Shown here: positions 22,726-32,035 of the stretch, piece by piece
Position numbering within the stretch: position 1 is the stretch's first letter
Layout of the letters: each line of letters begins with the position of its first letter
Assembly: GCA_900315995.1 (NCBI GenBank)
Contig: ONBF01000020.1
Location: forward strand, 1-42,560
Source of the DNA: an uncultured Eubacteriales bacterium
GTDB lineage: Bacteria > Bacillota > Clostridia > Christensenellales > RUG350
Reading direction: 5' to 3'
Length of the DNA stretch: 42,560 nt
Program-made: the position numbers and the translations under genes
The notes under the pieces: generated by a model
What the model was told of the DNA's origin: nothing
The model's input: the letters and a program-made list of their open reading frames with translations, nothing else
Database searches by the model: none

Positions 22726-24253
22726 AATTCTGGAAATTTTCAACGAGAATACTTCAAAAAAATATGACTTTTTGAAAATAAATTCGTTAAATATAAAAGT
22801 ATCTCAAAAAAAAGTTTTACTTACGCTTTTGATTCAAAGCGAAAAGTACGACACTTTGACAGCCGACGAGAAAAACGAAATAACTGCCGTAATGAGCGAT
22901 ATAGTAAAGAGCGTTTCATCAGATTACTCTACCGAAATCAATTATAAAAAGTCATATGCAGACTGTGACGTTATCGAAGAATATACAATAAACTATTTGC
23001 GTGAAAACAACCCGATGCTCTGCACGGAACTGAAAAGAAGTTATATCAAAGCAACCGAAGGACGATACGGATACACGTTGACAGTTACCGCTCCGAAATA
23101 CATAATCGACGCCTTTTCGATGACGGACGTTACTCCGAAATTAAAAGAATTTTATTATCGTAATTTCTTTGAAGATATTGACCTCGATTATAAAGTTGCC
23201 GACGTGGAAACAAGCGGCGAAAAACTCGGAGTGGATAACGATATAAGGCTTAACGTCATTAAAGAAATAAACGTAAGCGACGTTGTTAAGATTGTCGGTT
23301 ATCCTATTGAGAAAAAACCGAAATTTATAAAAAAATCGCAAAGAATCGCAAGCGACTGCGTTTTGTGCGGAAAAATAGTCGATAAACAGAGAAGAACAAG
23401 CGCGAAAGAACGGGTTTTTTACACCTTCACTCTCGACGACAGCACCGATAAAATTCGCTGTCTGTATTTTCCGAAAAAGGATAAAGTCGATAATTTCTTC
23501 AACGTCGTGGACGGTACCGAAGTTTTAATGCGCGGAAGTATAAAAGCGGACGAAAACAGTAAGCTGTTTACTTTTTGGGTAAACGATATTTCGTTATGTA
23601 AAATCGACTGGAATACCGCCGTTGACGAAACCGTTTACAAAGACGTTCCCGAACATTATACGAGAATACTTCCCGAACCGTTTGAAGATTATTATCAATC
23701 GAATATTTTCGATAAAACGGACATACCCGAATATGCACTCGGTAAAACTTTCGTTGTGTTCGATTTCGAAACAACGGGACTCGATACGCAAAACGATACG
23801 CCGATTGAACTCGGCGCGCTTAAAATAACGGACGGCGTTTTTACAGAAAAGTTTTCAACGCTTATCAATCCTCAAAGAAGTATTTCTCCCGAAATTACGA
23901 AAATTACGAATATCTGCGACGCGGACGTTGCGGGCGCACCGAAATTCAGCGAGATAGTCGGAGATTTTTATAAATTCACGAGAGGGGCGATACTTGTCGG
24001 GCATAACGTCGATTTCGACCTTGGCTTTCTCAAACGGTTGGGGCAAGACAATTCGTATAATTTCTATGACAATGAAACGTTAGATACGATAAAACTCGCA
24101 AGAAAATATATTCATCCGACTAATTTCACGCTTGAAAAGGTCGGCTTGTTCTTCGGATTAAAAGGCGAAGGATTGCACAGAGCGTTCAACGACGTGGTGC
24201 TGACGGCAAAAGTTTTATTGAAATTAATTGAATTTATTAAAAAACAGTTGTAA
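22718..24253 (+). CDS. PolC-derived protein with only N-terminal, OB and proofreading exonuclease domains
   Basis: A 511-aa protein at the exact place of polC (after ispG, before rimP) but about one third of PolC's length. Residues 1-200 resemble the PolC N-terminal region; about 210-300 form an OB fold (CVLCGKIVDKQRR...VFYTFTLDD...LMRGSIK). After a linker of about 45 residues comes a full DEDDh exonuclease: FVVFDFETTGLD (D349, E351), VGHNVDFDLGFL (D434) and HRAFND (H487, D492). The PHP segments that flank the exonuclease in PolC are missing, and the protein stops 19 residues after the last exonuclease motif; no polymerase-domain remnant follows. The ends are clean, so this looks evolved rather than freshly truncated. 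I infer a stand-alone proofreading exonuclease, perhaps serving a DnaE-type replicase in trans. Starts eight bases inside the end of ispG. Confidence 0.85.
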   Translation: MDKILEIFNENTSKKYDFLKINSLNIKVSQKKVLLTLLIQSEKYDTLTADEKNEITAVMSDIVKSVSSDYSTEINYKKSYADCDVIEEYTINYLRENNPMLCTELKRSYIKATEGRYGYTLTVTAPKYIIDAFSMTDVTPKLKEFYYRNFFEDIDLDYKVADVETSGEKLGVDNDIRLNVIKEINVSDVVKIVGYPIEKKPKFIKKSQRIASDCVLCGKIVDKQRRTSAKERVFYTFTLDDSTDKIRCLYFPKKDKVDNFFNVVDGTEVLMRGSIKADENSKLFTFWVNDISLCKIDWNTAVDETVYKDVPEHYTRILPEPFEDYYQSNIFDKTDIPEYALGKTFVVFDFETTGLDTQNDTPIELGALKITDGVFTEKFSTLINPQRSISPEITKITNICDADVAGAPKFSEIVGDFYKFTRGAILVGHNVDFDLGFLKRLGQDNSYNFYDNETLDTIKLARKYIHPTNFTLEKVGLFFGLKGEGLHRAFNDVVLTAKVLLKLIEFIKKQL

Positions 24254-24276
24254 ATAAATTATTTATATGTTATTAT
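24248..24276 (+). promoter_or_regulatory. SigA-type promoter of the rimP-nusA-infB operon
   Basis: TTGTAA (24248-24253, the last codon and stop of the PolC-like gene), 17-bp spacer, TATTAT (24271-24276). Start predicted near 24283, giving a leader of about 60 bases with a hairpin. Confidence 0.6.
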
Positions 24277-24300
24277 ATCTATGCTTGATATTGATTTTTG

Positions 24301-24320
24301 AGAGTGGGAAAACCCACTCT
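24301..24320 (+). terminator. Hairpin in the rimP leader (possible attenuator)
   Basis: Perfect eight-base stem AGAGTGGG / CCCACTCT with an AAAA loop, followed by TTAACTTTTAT rather than a pure T run. It lies downstream of the rimP promoter, so it may act as a weak terminator or attenuator, or simply close the upstream transcript. Confidence 0.55.
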
Positions 24321-24344
24321 TAACTTTTATCAACGGAGATGCTT

Positions 24345-24788
24345 ATGTCGAATACAGTCGAAAAATTGTACGACCTGTTGTCGCCGAAGGCGGCTGAACT
24401 CGGATACGAAACAGTCGAAATAAAATATGAAAAATCCGAATTGATCGTATATATTTGGAAGAAAGGCGGAGTAAATCTCGACGACTGCGAAAAGTTTCAT
24501 AATGCGGCAAGTGAATTATTGGACGGATTCGATTTTACATCGGGGGCGCAATATACTCTCAGTATATCGTCACCGGGGCTTGACAGAGCAATAGTTACCG
24601 ACGATGATTACAGACGTAATTTGAACGAAGACGTTGAGATTGTTTTCGATAAAACAATCGGAAAGAAGAACGTTCACGGAATACTTGTCGATTATTCACA
24701 AAACGATGTGACGTTATCGGCAAGCGGCAAACAAAAAATTTACAATAAAAAAGATATATCGGTATTGAGACCGTATATAAAGTTTTAG
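24345..24788 (+). CDS. rimP: Ribosome maturation factor RimP
   Basis: A 147-aa 30S assembly factor. The N-terminal alpha/beta domain ends in the diagnostic LSISSPGLDRAIVTDDDYRR, followed by an SH3-like C-terminal domain (ILVDYSQNDVTLS). GGAG at 24335-24338 is six bases before ATG 24345; the ATG at 24339 directly abuts that site and would add only two residues. First gene of the conserved rimP-nusA-rnpM-ylxQ-infB-rbfA series. Confidence 0.94.
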   Translation: MSNTVEKLYDLLSPKAAELGYETVEIKYEKSELIVYIWKKGGVNLDDCEKFHNAASELLDGFDFTSGAQYTLSISSPGLDRAIVTDDDYRRNLNEDVEIVFDKTIGKKNVHGILVDYSQNDVTLSASGKQKIYNKKDISVLRPYIKF

Positions 24789-24802
24789 GAGGAATACTTA
24801 AA

Positions 24803-25900
24803 ATGGTTAATAAAGAATTTTTTCTTGCACTCGACGATTTGGTTAATGAAAAGCGTATTGATAAACAGGTTTTGTTAGACGCGCTCGAAGCGGGTCTCGC
24901 GTCCGCCTACAAGAAAGAATACGGAGACGGTCGCGGAATAATCGTTAATCTCAATCCCGACACCTACACGATGCAAGTTATCGCTTACAGAACGGTAGTC
25001 GAAGGACCGACGGACGACGAGAAGGAAGTTACGCTCGAAGAATTGAAAGACGAAATGGACGATCTCGGATTACCGTTTGATTATAAGGTAGGCGACGTCA
25101 TCAGAGAGGACGTTACGCCAAAAGATTTCAGCCGTATTGCCGCGCAAACCGCAAAGGGCGTTATTACGCAAAGAATCACCGAAGCCCGCAGAGACGTTAT
25201 TATGAACGAAATGAATGAAAAAGAGGGCGAGATAATGACCGCTATCATAAGACGTATCGAATCCGGTACGGTTTATGTGGAAATGACGCAAAGCCAAATG
25301 GAAGGTATTATGATGCCGTCCGATCAGGTTCACGGTGAGAAGTATAACGTAAACGACGTGATTAAAGTAATAGTCAAGAAAGTTCGTAATACAACGAAAG
25401 GCGCGCAAGTCGTAGTTTCGAGAAGCGCAGCCAATTATGTAAGACGTATGTTCGAGCTTGAAGTACCCGAAATAAAGAGCGGTCTTGTGAGTATAAGAGG
25501 TATCGTAAGAGAGGCGGGATACCGTACGAAACTCGCTGTTGCCGCGGAAGATCCGAATATCGACCCGATCGGCGCTTGTATCGGAACACGCGGAATTCGT
25601 ATTAATTCGATAGTTTCCGAATTAAACGGAGAAAAAATAGATATAATCGAGTGGTGCGCGGATCCTCTCGAATATATCGCAAGAGCTTTGAGCCCCGCAA
25701 AAGTTTTGATGGTTCAAGTCAATGACGAAAGCAAAGCGGCAAAAGCAATCGTTCCCGACGATAAACTGTCGCTCGCTATCGGCAAAGACGGACAAAACGT
25801 AAGACTTGCTCACAGATTGACGGGCTGGAAAATCGACGTTAAACCTTTTTCGAGTATAGAGGGAACGCCCGAAGCCGATCTCGGAGAAAATAATGCCTAA
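24803..25900 (+). CDS. nusA: Transcription termination/antitermination factor NusA
   Basis: A 365-aa RNA polymerase-binding factor. The N-terminal polymerase-binding domain, an S1 domain (IMTAIIRRIESGTVYVEM), and two KH domains (DPIGACIGTRGIRINSIVSEL and LAIGKDGQNVRLAHRLTGW) occur in the standard order. It lacks the C-terminal acidic repeats of E. coli NusA, as is normal for Bacillota. AGGAGG precedes the ATG. It controls pausing, intrinsic termination and rRNA antitermination; nusB is also in the window. Overlaps rnpM by eight bases. Confidence 0.97.
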   Translation: MVNKEFFLALDDLVNEKRIDKQVLLDALEAGLASAYKKEYGDGRGIIVNLNPDTYTMQVIAYRTVVEGPTDDEKEVTLEELKDEMDDLGLPFDYKVGDVIREDVTPKDFSRIAAQTAKGVITQRITEARRDVIMNEMNEKEGEIMTAIIRRIESGTVYVEMTQSQMEGIMMPSDQVHGEKYNVNDVIKVIVKKVRNTTKGAQVVVSRSAANYVRRMFELEVPEIKSGLVSIRGIVREAGYRTKLAVAAEDPNIDPIGACIGTRGIRINSIVSELNGEKIDIIEWCADPLEYIARALSPAKVLMVQVNDESKAAKAIVPDDKLSLAIGKDGQNVRLAHRLTGWKIDVKPFSSIEGTPEADLGENNA

Positions 25901-26168
25901 GACAAAAAACGTTCCTATGCGTATGTGCGTCGTTTGCAGAAAAATGACGCCGAAAGAAAATTTGATACGTATTGTCAGAACGTCGGATAACAAAATAGTT
26001 TTCGGTAACGATAAACACACGGAAGGACGGGGGGCGTATGTTTGCTCAAATCCGGAGTGTATCGGAAAGTGTATTAAAAAGAAAACGCTTAACTATGTGT
26101 TCAAAACCGAAATAAGTGATGAAATCTACGAAAAATTAGCCGATTATGCAAATAAACAAAGCGTTTAG
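25893..26168 (+). CDS. rnpM: RNase P modulator RnpM (YlxR)
   Basis: A 91-aa basic protein of the YlxR family. RMCVVCRKMTPKENLIRIVR at the start and GRGAYVCSNPECIGK in the middle are the family hallmarks. YlxR has been shown to bind RNase P RNA and modulate its activity and was renamed RnpM; its target RNA gene rnpB is 17 kb upstream in this window. Tightly coupled to nusA (overlap) and to ylxQ (23-base overlap). Confidence 0.93.
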   Translation: MPKTKNVPMRMCVVCRKMTPKENLIRIVRTSDNKIVFGNDKHTEGRGAYVCSNPECIGKCIKKKTLNYVFKTEISDEIYEKLADYANKQSV

Positions 26169-26439
26169 TTACGTAGGTTTCGCCATTAAAGCCAATAAGA
26201 CGGTTTTCGGTACGGACAGTTTACTCGGCTATTCGAAAAAAATACATTTGATAATCGCGTCCGCTGCTCTGTCCGAAAACGCTTTGAAAAAAATAGAAAA
26301 ACTCGGCGAACTTAAAAAATGTCCGATTATTAAGCTTAATGAAACCGAGTTTGATAATACCGTCAATAAAACCGGATGTAAAGTCGTGGGAATCACATCT
26401 TTCGAGCTTGCGTCCGCAATACGAAAATGTTTTGAATAA
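26146..26439 (+). CDS. L7Ae/L30e-family RNA-binding protein YlxQ
   Basis: A 97-aa alpha-beta-alpha protein of the L7Ae/L30e/S12e fold: YVGFAIKANKTVFGTDSLL, then a central strand HLIIASAALSENALKKI and GITSFELASAIRK at the end. YlxQ-type members bind kink-turn RNA in vitro; the cellular target is unknown. Always found between ylxR and infB in Bacillota, as here. Confidence 0.9.
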   Translation: MQINKAFSYVGFAIKANKTVFGTDSLLGYSKKIHLIIASAALSENALKKIEKLGELKKCPIIKLNETEFDNTVNKTGCKVVGITSFELASAIRKCFE

Positions 26440-26451
26440 TTCGGAGGTAGT

Positions 26452-29019
26452 ATGGAACCCGTTAAGGAAAAGAAAACTCAAACAGAATCTATCAAAAAAT
26501 TAAAAGAATATAAGGAGACTAAGTTGTCTTCTCTTTATTCGGACGCAAAAAATCTTCGCGTCGAACTCGATAAGAATTTGAGAGAAATCGAAGTTCAAAT
26601 TTCCGAATTACTCGATAAAAAGCGTAAAGAAGAACAAGAGCGTCAACCCGAAATAAGCGCGCCCGCAGTCAAAACCAAAAAGTCGGAGCCCAAAGAAAAG
26701 ATCGTTGAAAAAGACAAACTTATCGAAAATGTCGAAAAAGATAAGACCGACAAAAAGAAAGAAAAAGCGGACGATGAAAAAACAGACGCGAAAGTCGAGT
26801 CCGTTGTCGCGCAGAAAACATCTTCCGAACAACGTATCCAATTAACGCAAAACGCAAAAATCGGTATTATCAAATCCGATACGCCTCACGCTCCGATAAG
26901 ACGTATCTATATTCCGCAAGAGCGCGACAGAAACGGGAGACCGCAAAACAAGACGCAAAACACGTTCGGAAACGGCGCAAGGAACAATAATAAACCGAAC
27001 CTTCAAAAAACGCCGACGTTAAACATAAACAATGCGCCTGCCGCCGCTAAAAACGCACCGCAGACAAAAAAGAAAAAGGATACTCAAAAAGTCGACGAAC
27101 GCTCCGCTAAGAGTAAACGCACGTTGATGCGGATGGGAATTATAGTCGACGATAATATATCATTGGACGAAGACGCGGATATTTCAAGACGCTTTAAGGT
27201 AAGAAGATCCAAAGATGCCGAGGAAAGTTTTACTCCGACGCCTGTCGTTATAGACCATGCGGTTATCACGACGGATAACGTTCCGATTAAAGTGTTAAGT
27301 GAAAAAATCGGAAAAACCGCTTCGGAAATAATTAAGAAAGTATTCGACCTCGGAATAATGGTGAATATCAACGGCAGTATCGACTTCGATACCGCCGAAA
27401 TGGTTGCCGCGGAATACGGTATAACCCTTGAACATAACGTAGAAAAGACAAAAGAAGAATTACTTCAAGTATATGACGAAGACCAAGAAGACGAGAACGC
27501 AAAAGTTACTCGTCCGCCTGTTGTAACTATTATGGGACACGTTGACCACGGTAAAACTACGCTTCTCGACTATATAAGAAAGTCGGACGTCGCGGGAGGC
27601 GAAGCCGGCGGAATTACGCAGCATATCGGCGCGTATACCGTTACTGTTAAAGGTCAAACGATTACTTTTATAGATACGCCCGGTCACGAGGCGTTCACCG
27701 AAATGCGTTCGCGTGGCGCGCAAGTAACCGATATAGTTATTATCGTAGTTGCTGCCGACGACGGAATTATGCCGCAGACAATCGAAGCTATCAATCACGC
27801 CAAAGCCGCAAAAGTGCCTATAATCATCGCAATAAACAAAATGGATAAAGACGGGGCGAACCCCGATAAAATAATGCAACAACTCACCGAATACGAACTT
27901 ATTCCGGAAGAGTGGGGCGGTGATACCGTTATGGTTCAGATTTCCGCCAAGAAAGGAACAAACGTCGATAAACTGCTTGAAAACGTGTTGCTTGTTGCGG
28001 AAATGCAAAACCTTAAAGCCAACCCCGACAGATCGGCTCGCGGCGTTATAATAGAGGCTAAACTCGATAAGAATAAAGGCTCGATGGCAACTGTTCTCGT
28101 TCAAAACGGAACGCTTAAAGTATCCGATTATCTGGTTGCCGGTACGGTTACGGGTAAAGTAAGAGCAATGCTCGACGATAAAGGAAGAAACGTCAATCAA
28201 GCCGGTCCGTCAATGCCCGTTATTGTTTTGGGCTTCTCGGACGTACCCGTTGCGGGAGATAAAATAGTCGTTGTAAACGACGAAAAACTTTCAAGGCAAG
28301 TCGCGGAAGAACGAAAAGTCAAAGAGCGTGAAGAATCGTCTAAGACCACCGCAAGCAGAACGCTCGAAGACCTTATGAAAGACGTCGGGGACAATACGAA
28401 AAAAACACTTAACGTTATTATAAAAGCAGACGTTCAAGGTTCGGTCGAAGCGCTGAAACAATCTATTTTGAAACTTGCAAACGACGAAGTGAAAATCAAC
28501 GTTGTACACGGCGCGGTAGGCGCAGTCAATGAATCGGACGTAATGCTTGCCGATACGACTTCCGCAATTATTATAGCGTTCAATATTCGCCCCGACACCA
28601 AAGCAAAAGCTCTTGCGGAGGCAAAAAAGATAGAGTGCAGAACGTATAGAATCATATACGACGCAATCGACGATATTAGCGCGGCAATTAACGGTATGCT
28701 CGCTCCGAAGTTCAGAGAAGACGTTCTCGGAAAAGCCGAAATAAGACAAGTGTTCAAGTTAAGCAGCGCGGGTACGATAGGCGGTTCGTATGTGCTTGAA
28801 GGAAAAATCACCCGTAATGCGAAATTGAGATTAATTCGTGATAATATCGTTATTTACGAAGGCGCGGTAGGTTCGTTAAGAAGATTGAAAGACGACGTTA
28901 AAGAGGTTGCCGCAGGATATGAGTGCGGTATCGGTATTTCGGGATATTCCGATTTGAAAGTCGGCGATATTATAGAAGCGTTCGTGTTATCGGAAGAGAA
29001 AGATGAAAAGAACAGATAA
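26452..29019 (+). CDS. infB: Translation initiation factor IF-2
   Basis: An 855-aa GTPase that brings initiator tRNA to the 30S subunit. A long, highly charged, low-complexity N-terminal region (Lys/Glu/Asp-rich, then Asn/Pro-rich) covers about 200 residues; an IF2-N domain follows ([20 protein letters not shown]). The G domain starts with G1 GHVDHGKTT near residue 362, then GGITQHIG (switch I), DTPGHEAF (G3), [11 protein letters not shown] (G4) and [11 protein letters not shown] (G5). The C-terminal fMet-tRNA-binding part is complete. GGAGG lies directly upstream of ATG 26452. Overlaps rbfA by 17 bases. Confidence 0.98.
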   Translation: MEPVKEKKTQTESIKKLKEYKETKLSSLYSDAKNLRVELDKNLREIEVQISELLDKKRKEEQERQPEISAPAVKTKKSEPKEKIVEKDKLIENVEKDKTDKKKEKADDEKTDAKVESVVAQKTSSEQRIQLTQNAKIGIIKSDTPHAPIRRIYIPQERDRNGRPQNKTQNTFGNGARNNNKPNLQKTPTLNINNAPAAAKNAPQTKKKKDTQKVDERSAKSKRTLMRMGIIVDDNISLDEDADISRRFKVRRSKDAEESFTPTPVVIDHAVITTDNVPIKVLSEKIGKTASEIIKKVFDLGIMVNINGSIDFDTAEMVAAEYGITLEHNVEKTKEELLQVYDEDQEDENAKVTRPPVVTIMGHVDHGKTTLLDYIRKSDVAGGEAGGITQHIGAYTVTVKGQTITFIDTPGHEAFTEMRSRGAQVTDIVIIVVAADDGIMPQTIEAINHAKAAKVPIIIAINKMDKDGANPDKIMQQLTEYELIPEEWGGDTVMVQISAKKGTNVDKLLENVLLVAEMQNLKANPDRSARGVIIEAKLDKNKGSMATVLVQNGTLKVSDYLVAGTVTGKVRAMLDDKGRNVNQAGPSMPVIVLGFSDVPVAGDKIVVVNDEKLSRQVAEERKVKEREESSKTTASRTLEDLMKDVGDNTKKTLNVIIKADVQGSVEALKQSILKLANDEVKINVVHGAVGAVNESDVMLADTTSAIIIAFNIRPDTKAKALAEAKKIECRTYRIIYDAIDDISAAINGMLAPKFREDVLGKAEIRQVFKLSSAGTIGGSYVLEGKITRNAKLRLIRDNIVIYEGAVGSLRRLKDDVKEVAAGYECGIGISGYSDLKVGDIIEAFVLSEEKDEKNR

Positions 29020-29335
29020 GGTAAACGCGGAAATTAAAAAACGTCTTTCGGAAATAATCGAATTCGGGCTGAAAGATCCGAGAGTGAAAGGAAACCTTGT
29101 AAGTATTTTGAGAGTTGATACAACCGACGATCTCAAATACTGTAAAGTTTATGTAAGTATTTTCGGCGAATATCGAAAAGAAGCTTTTGAGGGTATCAAA
29201 AGCGCGAACGGCTATATTCGTTCGGAGCTTGCGGGAAAACTGTCCGTAAGATGCGTACCCGAACTTATTTTCATACTCGACGATTCCATCGAATACGGAA
29301 TTAAAATAGATAAAATATTGAAAGAGTTGAAATAG
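29003..29335 (+). CDS. rbfA: Ribosome-binding factor A
   Basis: A 110-aa KH-fold 30S maturation factor: the N-terminal VNAEIKKRLSEIIEFGLKDPR, DLKYCKVYVSIFG, and C-terminal VPELIFILDDSIEYGIKIDKIL match the family. It starts inside the end of infB (GGAAGAG upstream), the standard arrangement, and its stop overlaps the GTG of the next gene by one base. Confidence 0.95.
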   Translation: MKRTDKVNAEIKKRLSEIIEFGLKDPRVKGNLVSILRVDTTDDLKYCKVYVSIFGEYRKEAFEGIKSANGYIRSELAGKLSVRCVPELIFILDDSIEYGIKIDKILKELK

Positions 29336-30282
29336 TGGAAAAAGCAAAAGAATTAATTGCAAACGCTGAGAACTTAGCGATAATAATGCACACCAAGCCG
29401 GACGGAGATACTATCGGTTCGGCACTTTCTTTATATTATACGTTGATAAAAGAGAATAAAAAAGTCGAGCTTTTGTGTGATGACGTTATTCCGTCGAAAT
29501 TCGATTTTATTATGCCGAAATGCGGACTTTCGGACGCGGATAAGCCAAAGTACGATTTAATAGTTTCAATTGATTGCAGCGACGTTGAAAGACTCGGAAA
29601 ATATTACGATATTTATCGTAAAACAAAAAATACCGTTTGCTTTGATCACCATAAAACGAATACAAGGTTTGCAAAGCACGTTGTACTCAGGGCAAACTAT
29701 GCGTCTACCGCCGAATTGATGTTTGAATTTTTGGAGTATTACAACCGTGATTTGATTGATAAAAGAATTTGCGAATGCGTCTATATCGGTATAGTTACGG
29801 ACAGCGGCGGTTTTTGCTATCCCGAAGTTTCTTCAAATACGCATTTGATTGCCGCAAGACTTTATGAATACGGAATTAACGCAAATTATTTGTATAATAA
29901 AGTGTTCAGAAGTAAATCTATGAAGCGTTTCAAACTGCATATGAGAGCAGTATCGCGCGCACGTTTTTACAACGACAACGCCATTGCGCTTGTCTGTTTC
30001 TTTGAAAAAGATTTCGAAGAGACGAATACGGATATTTCGGATACGGAAGGATGTATCAATATTGTTCAGAATATAGACGAAGTTAAAATTTCGATTGCCG
30101 TTACCGAAGCCGGTAAAGATTGTTTTAAGATCAGTTTCAGATCGATTGAAGAATTGGACGTAAGCGAGTGCGCCGGAGTGTTCGGCGGCGGCGGACACAA
30201 GAACGCCAGCGGTTGCAAGGTTTACGGACCGTTTGAAGAGGTTGTTGAGCGCGTCGTCAAAGCCGCGAGAGATATTCTATGA
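29335..30282 (+). CDS. nrnA: DHH/DHHA1 phosphoesterase (NrnA-type oligoribonuclease / pAp phosphatase)
   Basis: A 315-aa phosphoesterase. DHH motifs: IIMHTKPDGDTIGSAL, IVSIDCSDVERLG, VCFDHHKTNTRFA (the DHH), VTDSGGFCY, and the DHHA1 C-terminal glycine-rich GVFGGGGHKNASGCKV. NrnA degrades nanoRNAs and dephosphorylates 3'-phosphoadenosine 5'-phosphate; some relatives cleave cyclic dinucleotides (GdpP class), but this one lacks the membrane and GGDEF parts. GTG start at 29335, overlapping rbfA's stop by one base. Same order as in Clostridia: rbfA-nrnA-truB. Confidence 0.9.
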   Translation: MEKAKELIANAENLAIIMHTKPDGDTIGSALSLYYTLIKENKKVELLCDDVIPSKFDFIMPKCGLSDADKPKYDLIVSIDCSDVERLGKYYDIYRKTKNTVCFDHHKTNTRFAKHVVLRANYASTAELMFEFLEYYNRDLIDKRICECVYIGIVTDSGGFCYPEVSSNTHLIAARLYEYGINANYLYNKVFRSKSMKRFKLHMRAVSRARFYNDNAIALVCFFEKDFEETNTDISDTEGCINIVQNIDEVKISIAVTEAGKDCFKISFRSIEELDVSECAGVFGGGGHKNASGCKVYGPFEEVVERVVKAARDIL

Positions 30283-31139
30283 ACGGATTCGTCAATCTAT
30301 TGAAACCCGTCGGTCTTTCGTCAAGCGAAGCCGTCGTTAAAGTTAAACGTTTGCTTAGTGATATCGGAATAAAAACCGCCGTGGGTCATATGGGAACCTT
30401 GGATCCGTTAGCGTGTGGCGTGCTTCCCGTCGGAATAGGTAAAGCCACCCGATTGTTTGATTATTTCCTTAAAAAGAAAAAAGAATATATTGCGGTTTTC
30501 AAATTCGGAATCGAGACGGATACACTCGATTCTTGCGGAAAAATCGTTAATATGAACGATAAGATTGTTTCAAAAGACGAAATAAACGGTATTTTACCGA
30601 AGTTTATCGGTGAGATTTATCAAATTCCGCCTCAGTATTCCGCCGTTTCGGTTAACGGCAGACGTGCGTACGATATAGCGAGAAGCGGTAAAAGCTGTGA
30701 ATTGAAAGCTCGGAGAGTTTCGGTCGATAACATTGAAGTTTTGAACCGAAACAGCGACAATACGTTCACTTTCGATATTAAATGCGGTTCGGGCGTTTAT
30801 ATCCGCTCGCTCGTAAGAGATATTGCCGACGAGTTGAATACGGTCGGATATATGGCGGCATTGATACGTAAAAAAAGCGGACTCTTCGATATTAACGACT
30901 CCGAAACGATTGAAGAAATTTCCGACGATATAAACGCTTCGATTATAAGCATTGATAAAATTCTTTGCGATATGAACACCGCTGATTTCGGCAGAAAAGA
31001 TTTGGAAAGACTGAAAAACGGGTCAATGCTTGATGTCGATATGGAAGACGGTGAATATCTTATTAAAGAAAACGGAAATGCTCTTGCTCTTGCCCGCGTA
31101 CAAAGCGGAACAATAAAACTTACAGTAAGATTATTATGA
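30279..31139 (+). CDS. truB: tRNA pseudouridine-55 synthase
   Basis: A 286-aa enzyme that makes pseudouridine 55 in the T loop of tRNAs. The start FVNLLKPVGLSSSEAVVKVK and catalytic GHMGTLDPLACGVLPVGIG (Asp42) are textbook, followed by YIAVFKFGIETDTLD and the RNA-binding thumb QIPPQYSAVSVNGRRAYD. ATGA overlaps on both sides tie it to nrnA and ribF. Confidence 0.97.
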   Translation: MNGFVNLLKPVGLSSSEAVVKVKRLLSDIGIKTAVGHMGTLDPLACGVLPVGIGKATRLFDYFLKKKKEYIAVFKFGIETDTLDSCGKIVNMNDKIVSKDEINGILPKFIGEIYQIPPQYSAVSVNGRRAYDIARSGKSCELKARRVSVDNIEVLNRNSDNTFTFDIKCGSGVYIRSLVRDIADELNTVGYMAALIRKKSGLFDINDSETIEEISDDINASIISIDKILCDMNTADFGRKDLERLKNGSMLDVDMEDGEYLIKENGNALALARVQSGTIKLTVRLL

Positions 31140-32035
31140 CGATGAAAAAAGCAAATACCGAAAAACTCGTGGTGGCAATGGGGTATTTCGACAGCGTGCA
31201 TATGGCGCACCGCGAAATAATATCGAAAACAATAGAAACGGCTCGGGAGTTAAACGGGACGCCGACGGTTTGTACTTTTTCAAATAACCCGTATAAAGTG
31301 TTTAACGTCGATAAAAAACCGCTTTTTCCTTTCAATTACAGAAAGAGAATAATAAAAGAAATCGGAATTGAGAATTTTATTTTGTATAAGTTCAATAAAA
31401 GATTCGCGAATATGTCAGCAGAAGATTTCTTCAAAACGTTAATCGAAAAACATAATATCATTGCGTTCGTGGCGGGATATGATTATACGTTCGGAAAAGA
31501 TAAACGGGGAAACTTCCGAAAATTATCGGAATTATCGTCCGAGTACGGAATCAAATGCATAATGATTGACAAAATGTGCATCGATAACGTAAAAATAGGC
31601 ACTACCGCAATCGAAAAATATTTAAGCGACGGAAACGTGGAAACGGCAAATAAAATGCTCGGCAGACCGTATTCCGTAACGGGTAAAGTGTCACACGGAA
31701 GAAATGTCGGAGAAAGGCTGGGATTTCCGACTGCAAATATTAAAATTCCGAAAAAACTGTATATGCCGAAATTCGGAGTTTACGCAACCGAAACCGTAAT
31801 TGACGATAAAACTTATCGAAGTATAACGAACGTGGGTGCGCAGCCGACTTTTAATGAAAATAAATTGAAAATCGAAACGTACATATTCGATTTCGACAAA
31901 AACTGCTATAATTCCGATATGGAAGTTAAATTTCTCAAATATTTAAGAGAAATTAAGGTTTTTGAAAACAGCGAAGCGTTAAAAAAACAAATTGCGGAAG
32001 ATGTAATCAAAACAAAGGAGTACTTTAATGATTAA
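31136..32035 (+). CDS. ribF: Bifunctional riboflavin kinase / FAD synthetase
   Basis: A 299-aa two-domain enzyme that converts riboflavin to FMN and FAD. The N-terminal nucleotidyltransferase domain has AMGYFDSVHMAHREII, a variant of the usual GxFDGVHxGH in which the second GH is AH; the later GYDYTFGKDKRGN and IGTTAIEKYLSDGNVE agree with the family. The C-terminal riboflavin kinase domain is clear: GKVSHGRNVGERLGFPTANI and GVYATE. ATG 31136 overlaps truB's stop; a second ATG two codons on is equally possible. Eight-base overlap with the next gene. Confidence 0.93.
   Translation: MTMKKANTEKLVVAMGYFDSVHMAHREIISKTIETARELNGTPTVCTFSNNPYKVFNVDKKPLFPFNYRKRIIKEIGIENFILYKFNKRFANMSAEDFFKTLIEKHNIIAFVAGYDYTFGKDKRGNFRKLSELSSEYGIKCIMIDKMCIDNVKIGTTAIEKYLSDGNVETANKMLGRPYSVTGKVSHGRNVGERLGFPTANIKIPKKLYMPKFGVYATETVIDDKTYRSITNVGAQPTFNENKLKIETYIFDFDKNCYNSDMEVKFLKYLREIKVFENSEALKKQIAEDVIKTKEYFND

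Noticed and set aside
26608-26873. Long reverse-strand frames opposite infB and other genes
   Set aside because: They mirror charged low-complexity codons of the forward genes, have no ribosome-binding sites and resemble no protein.
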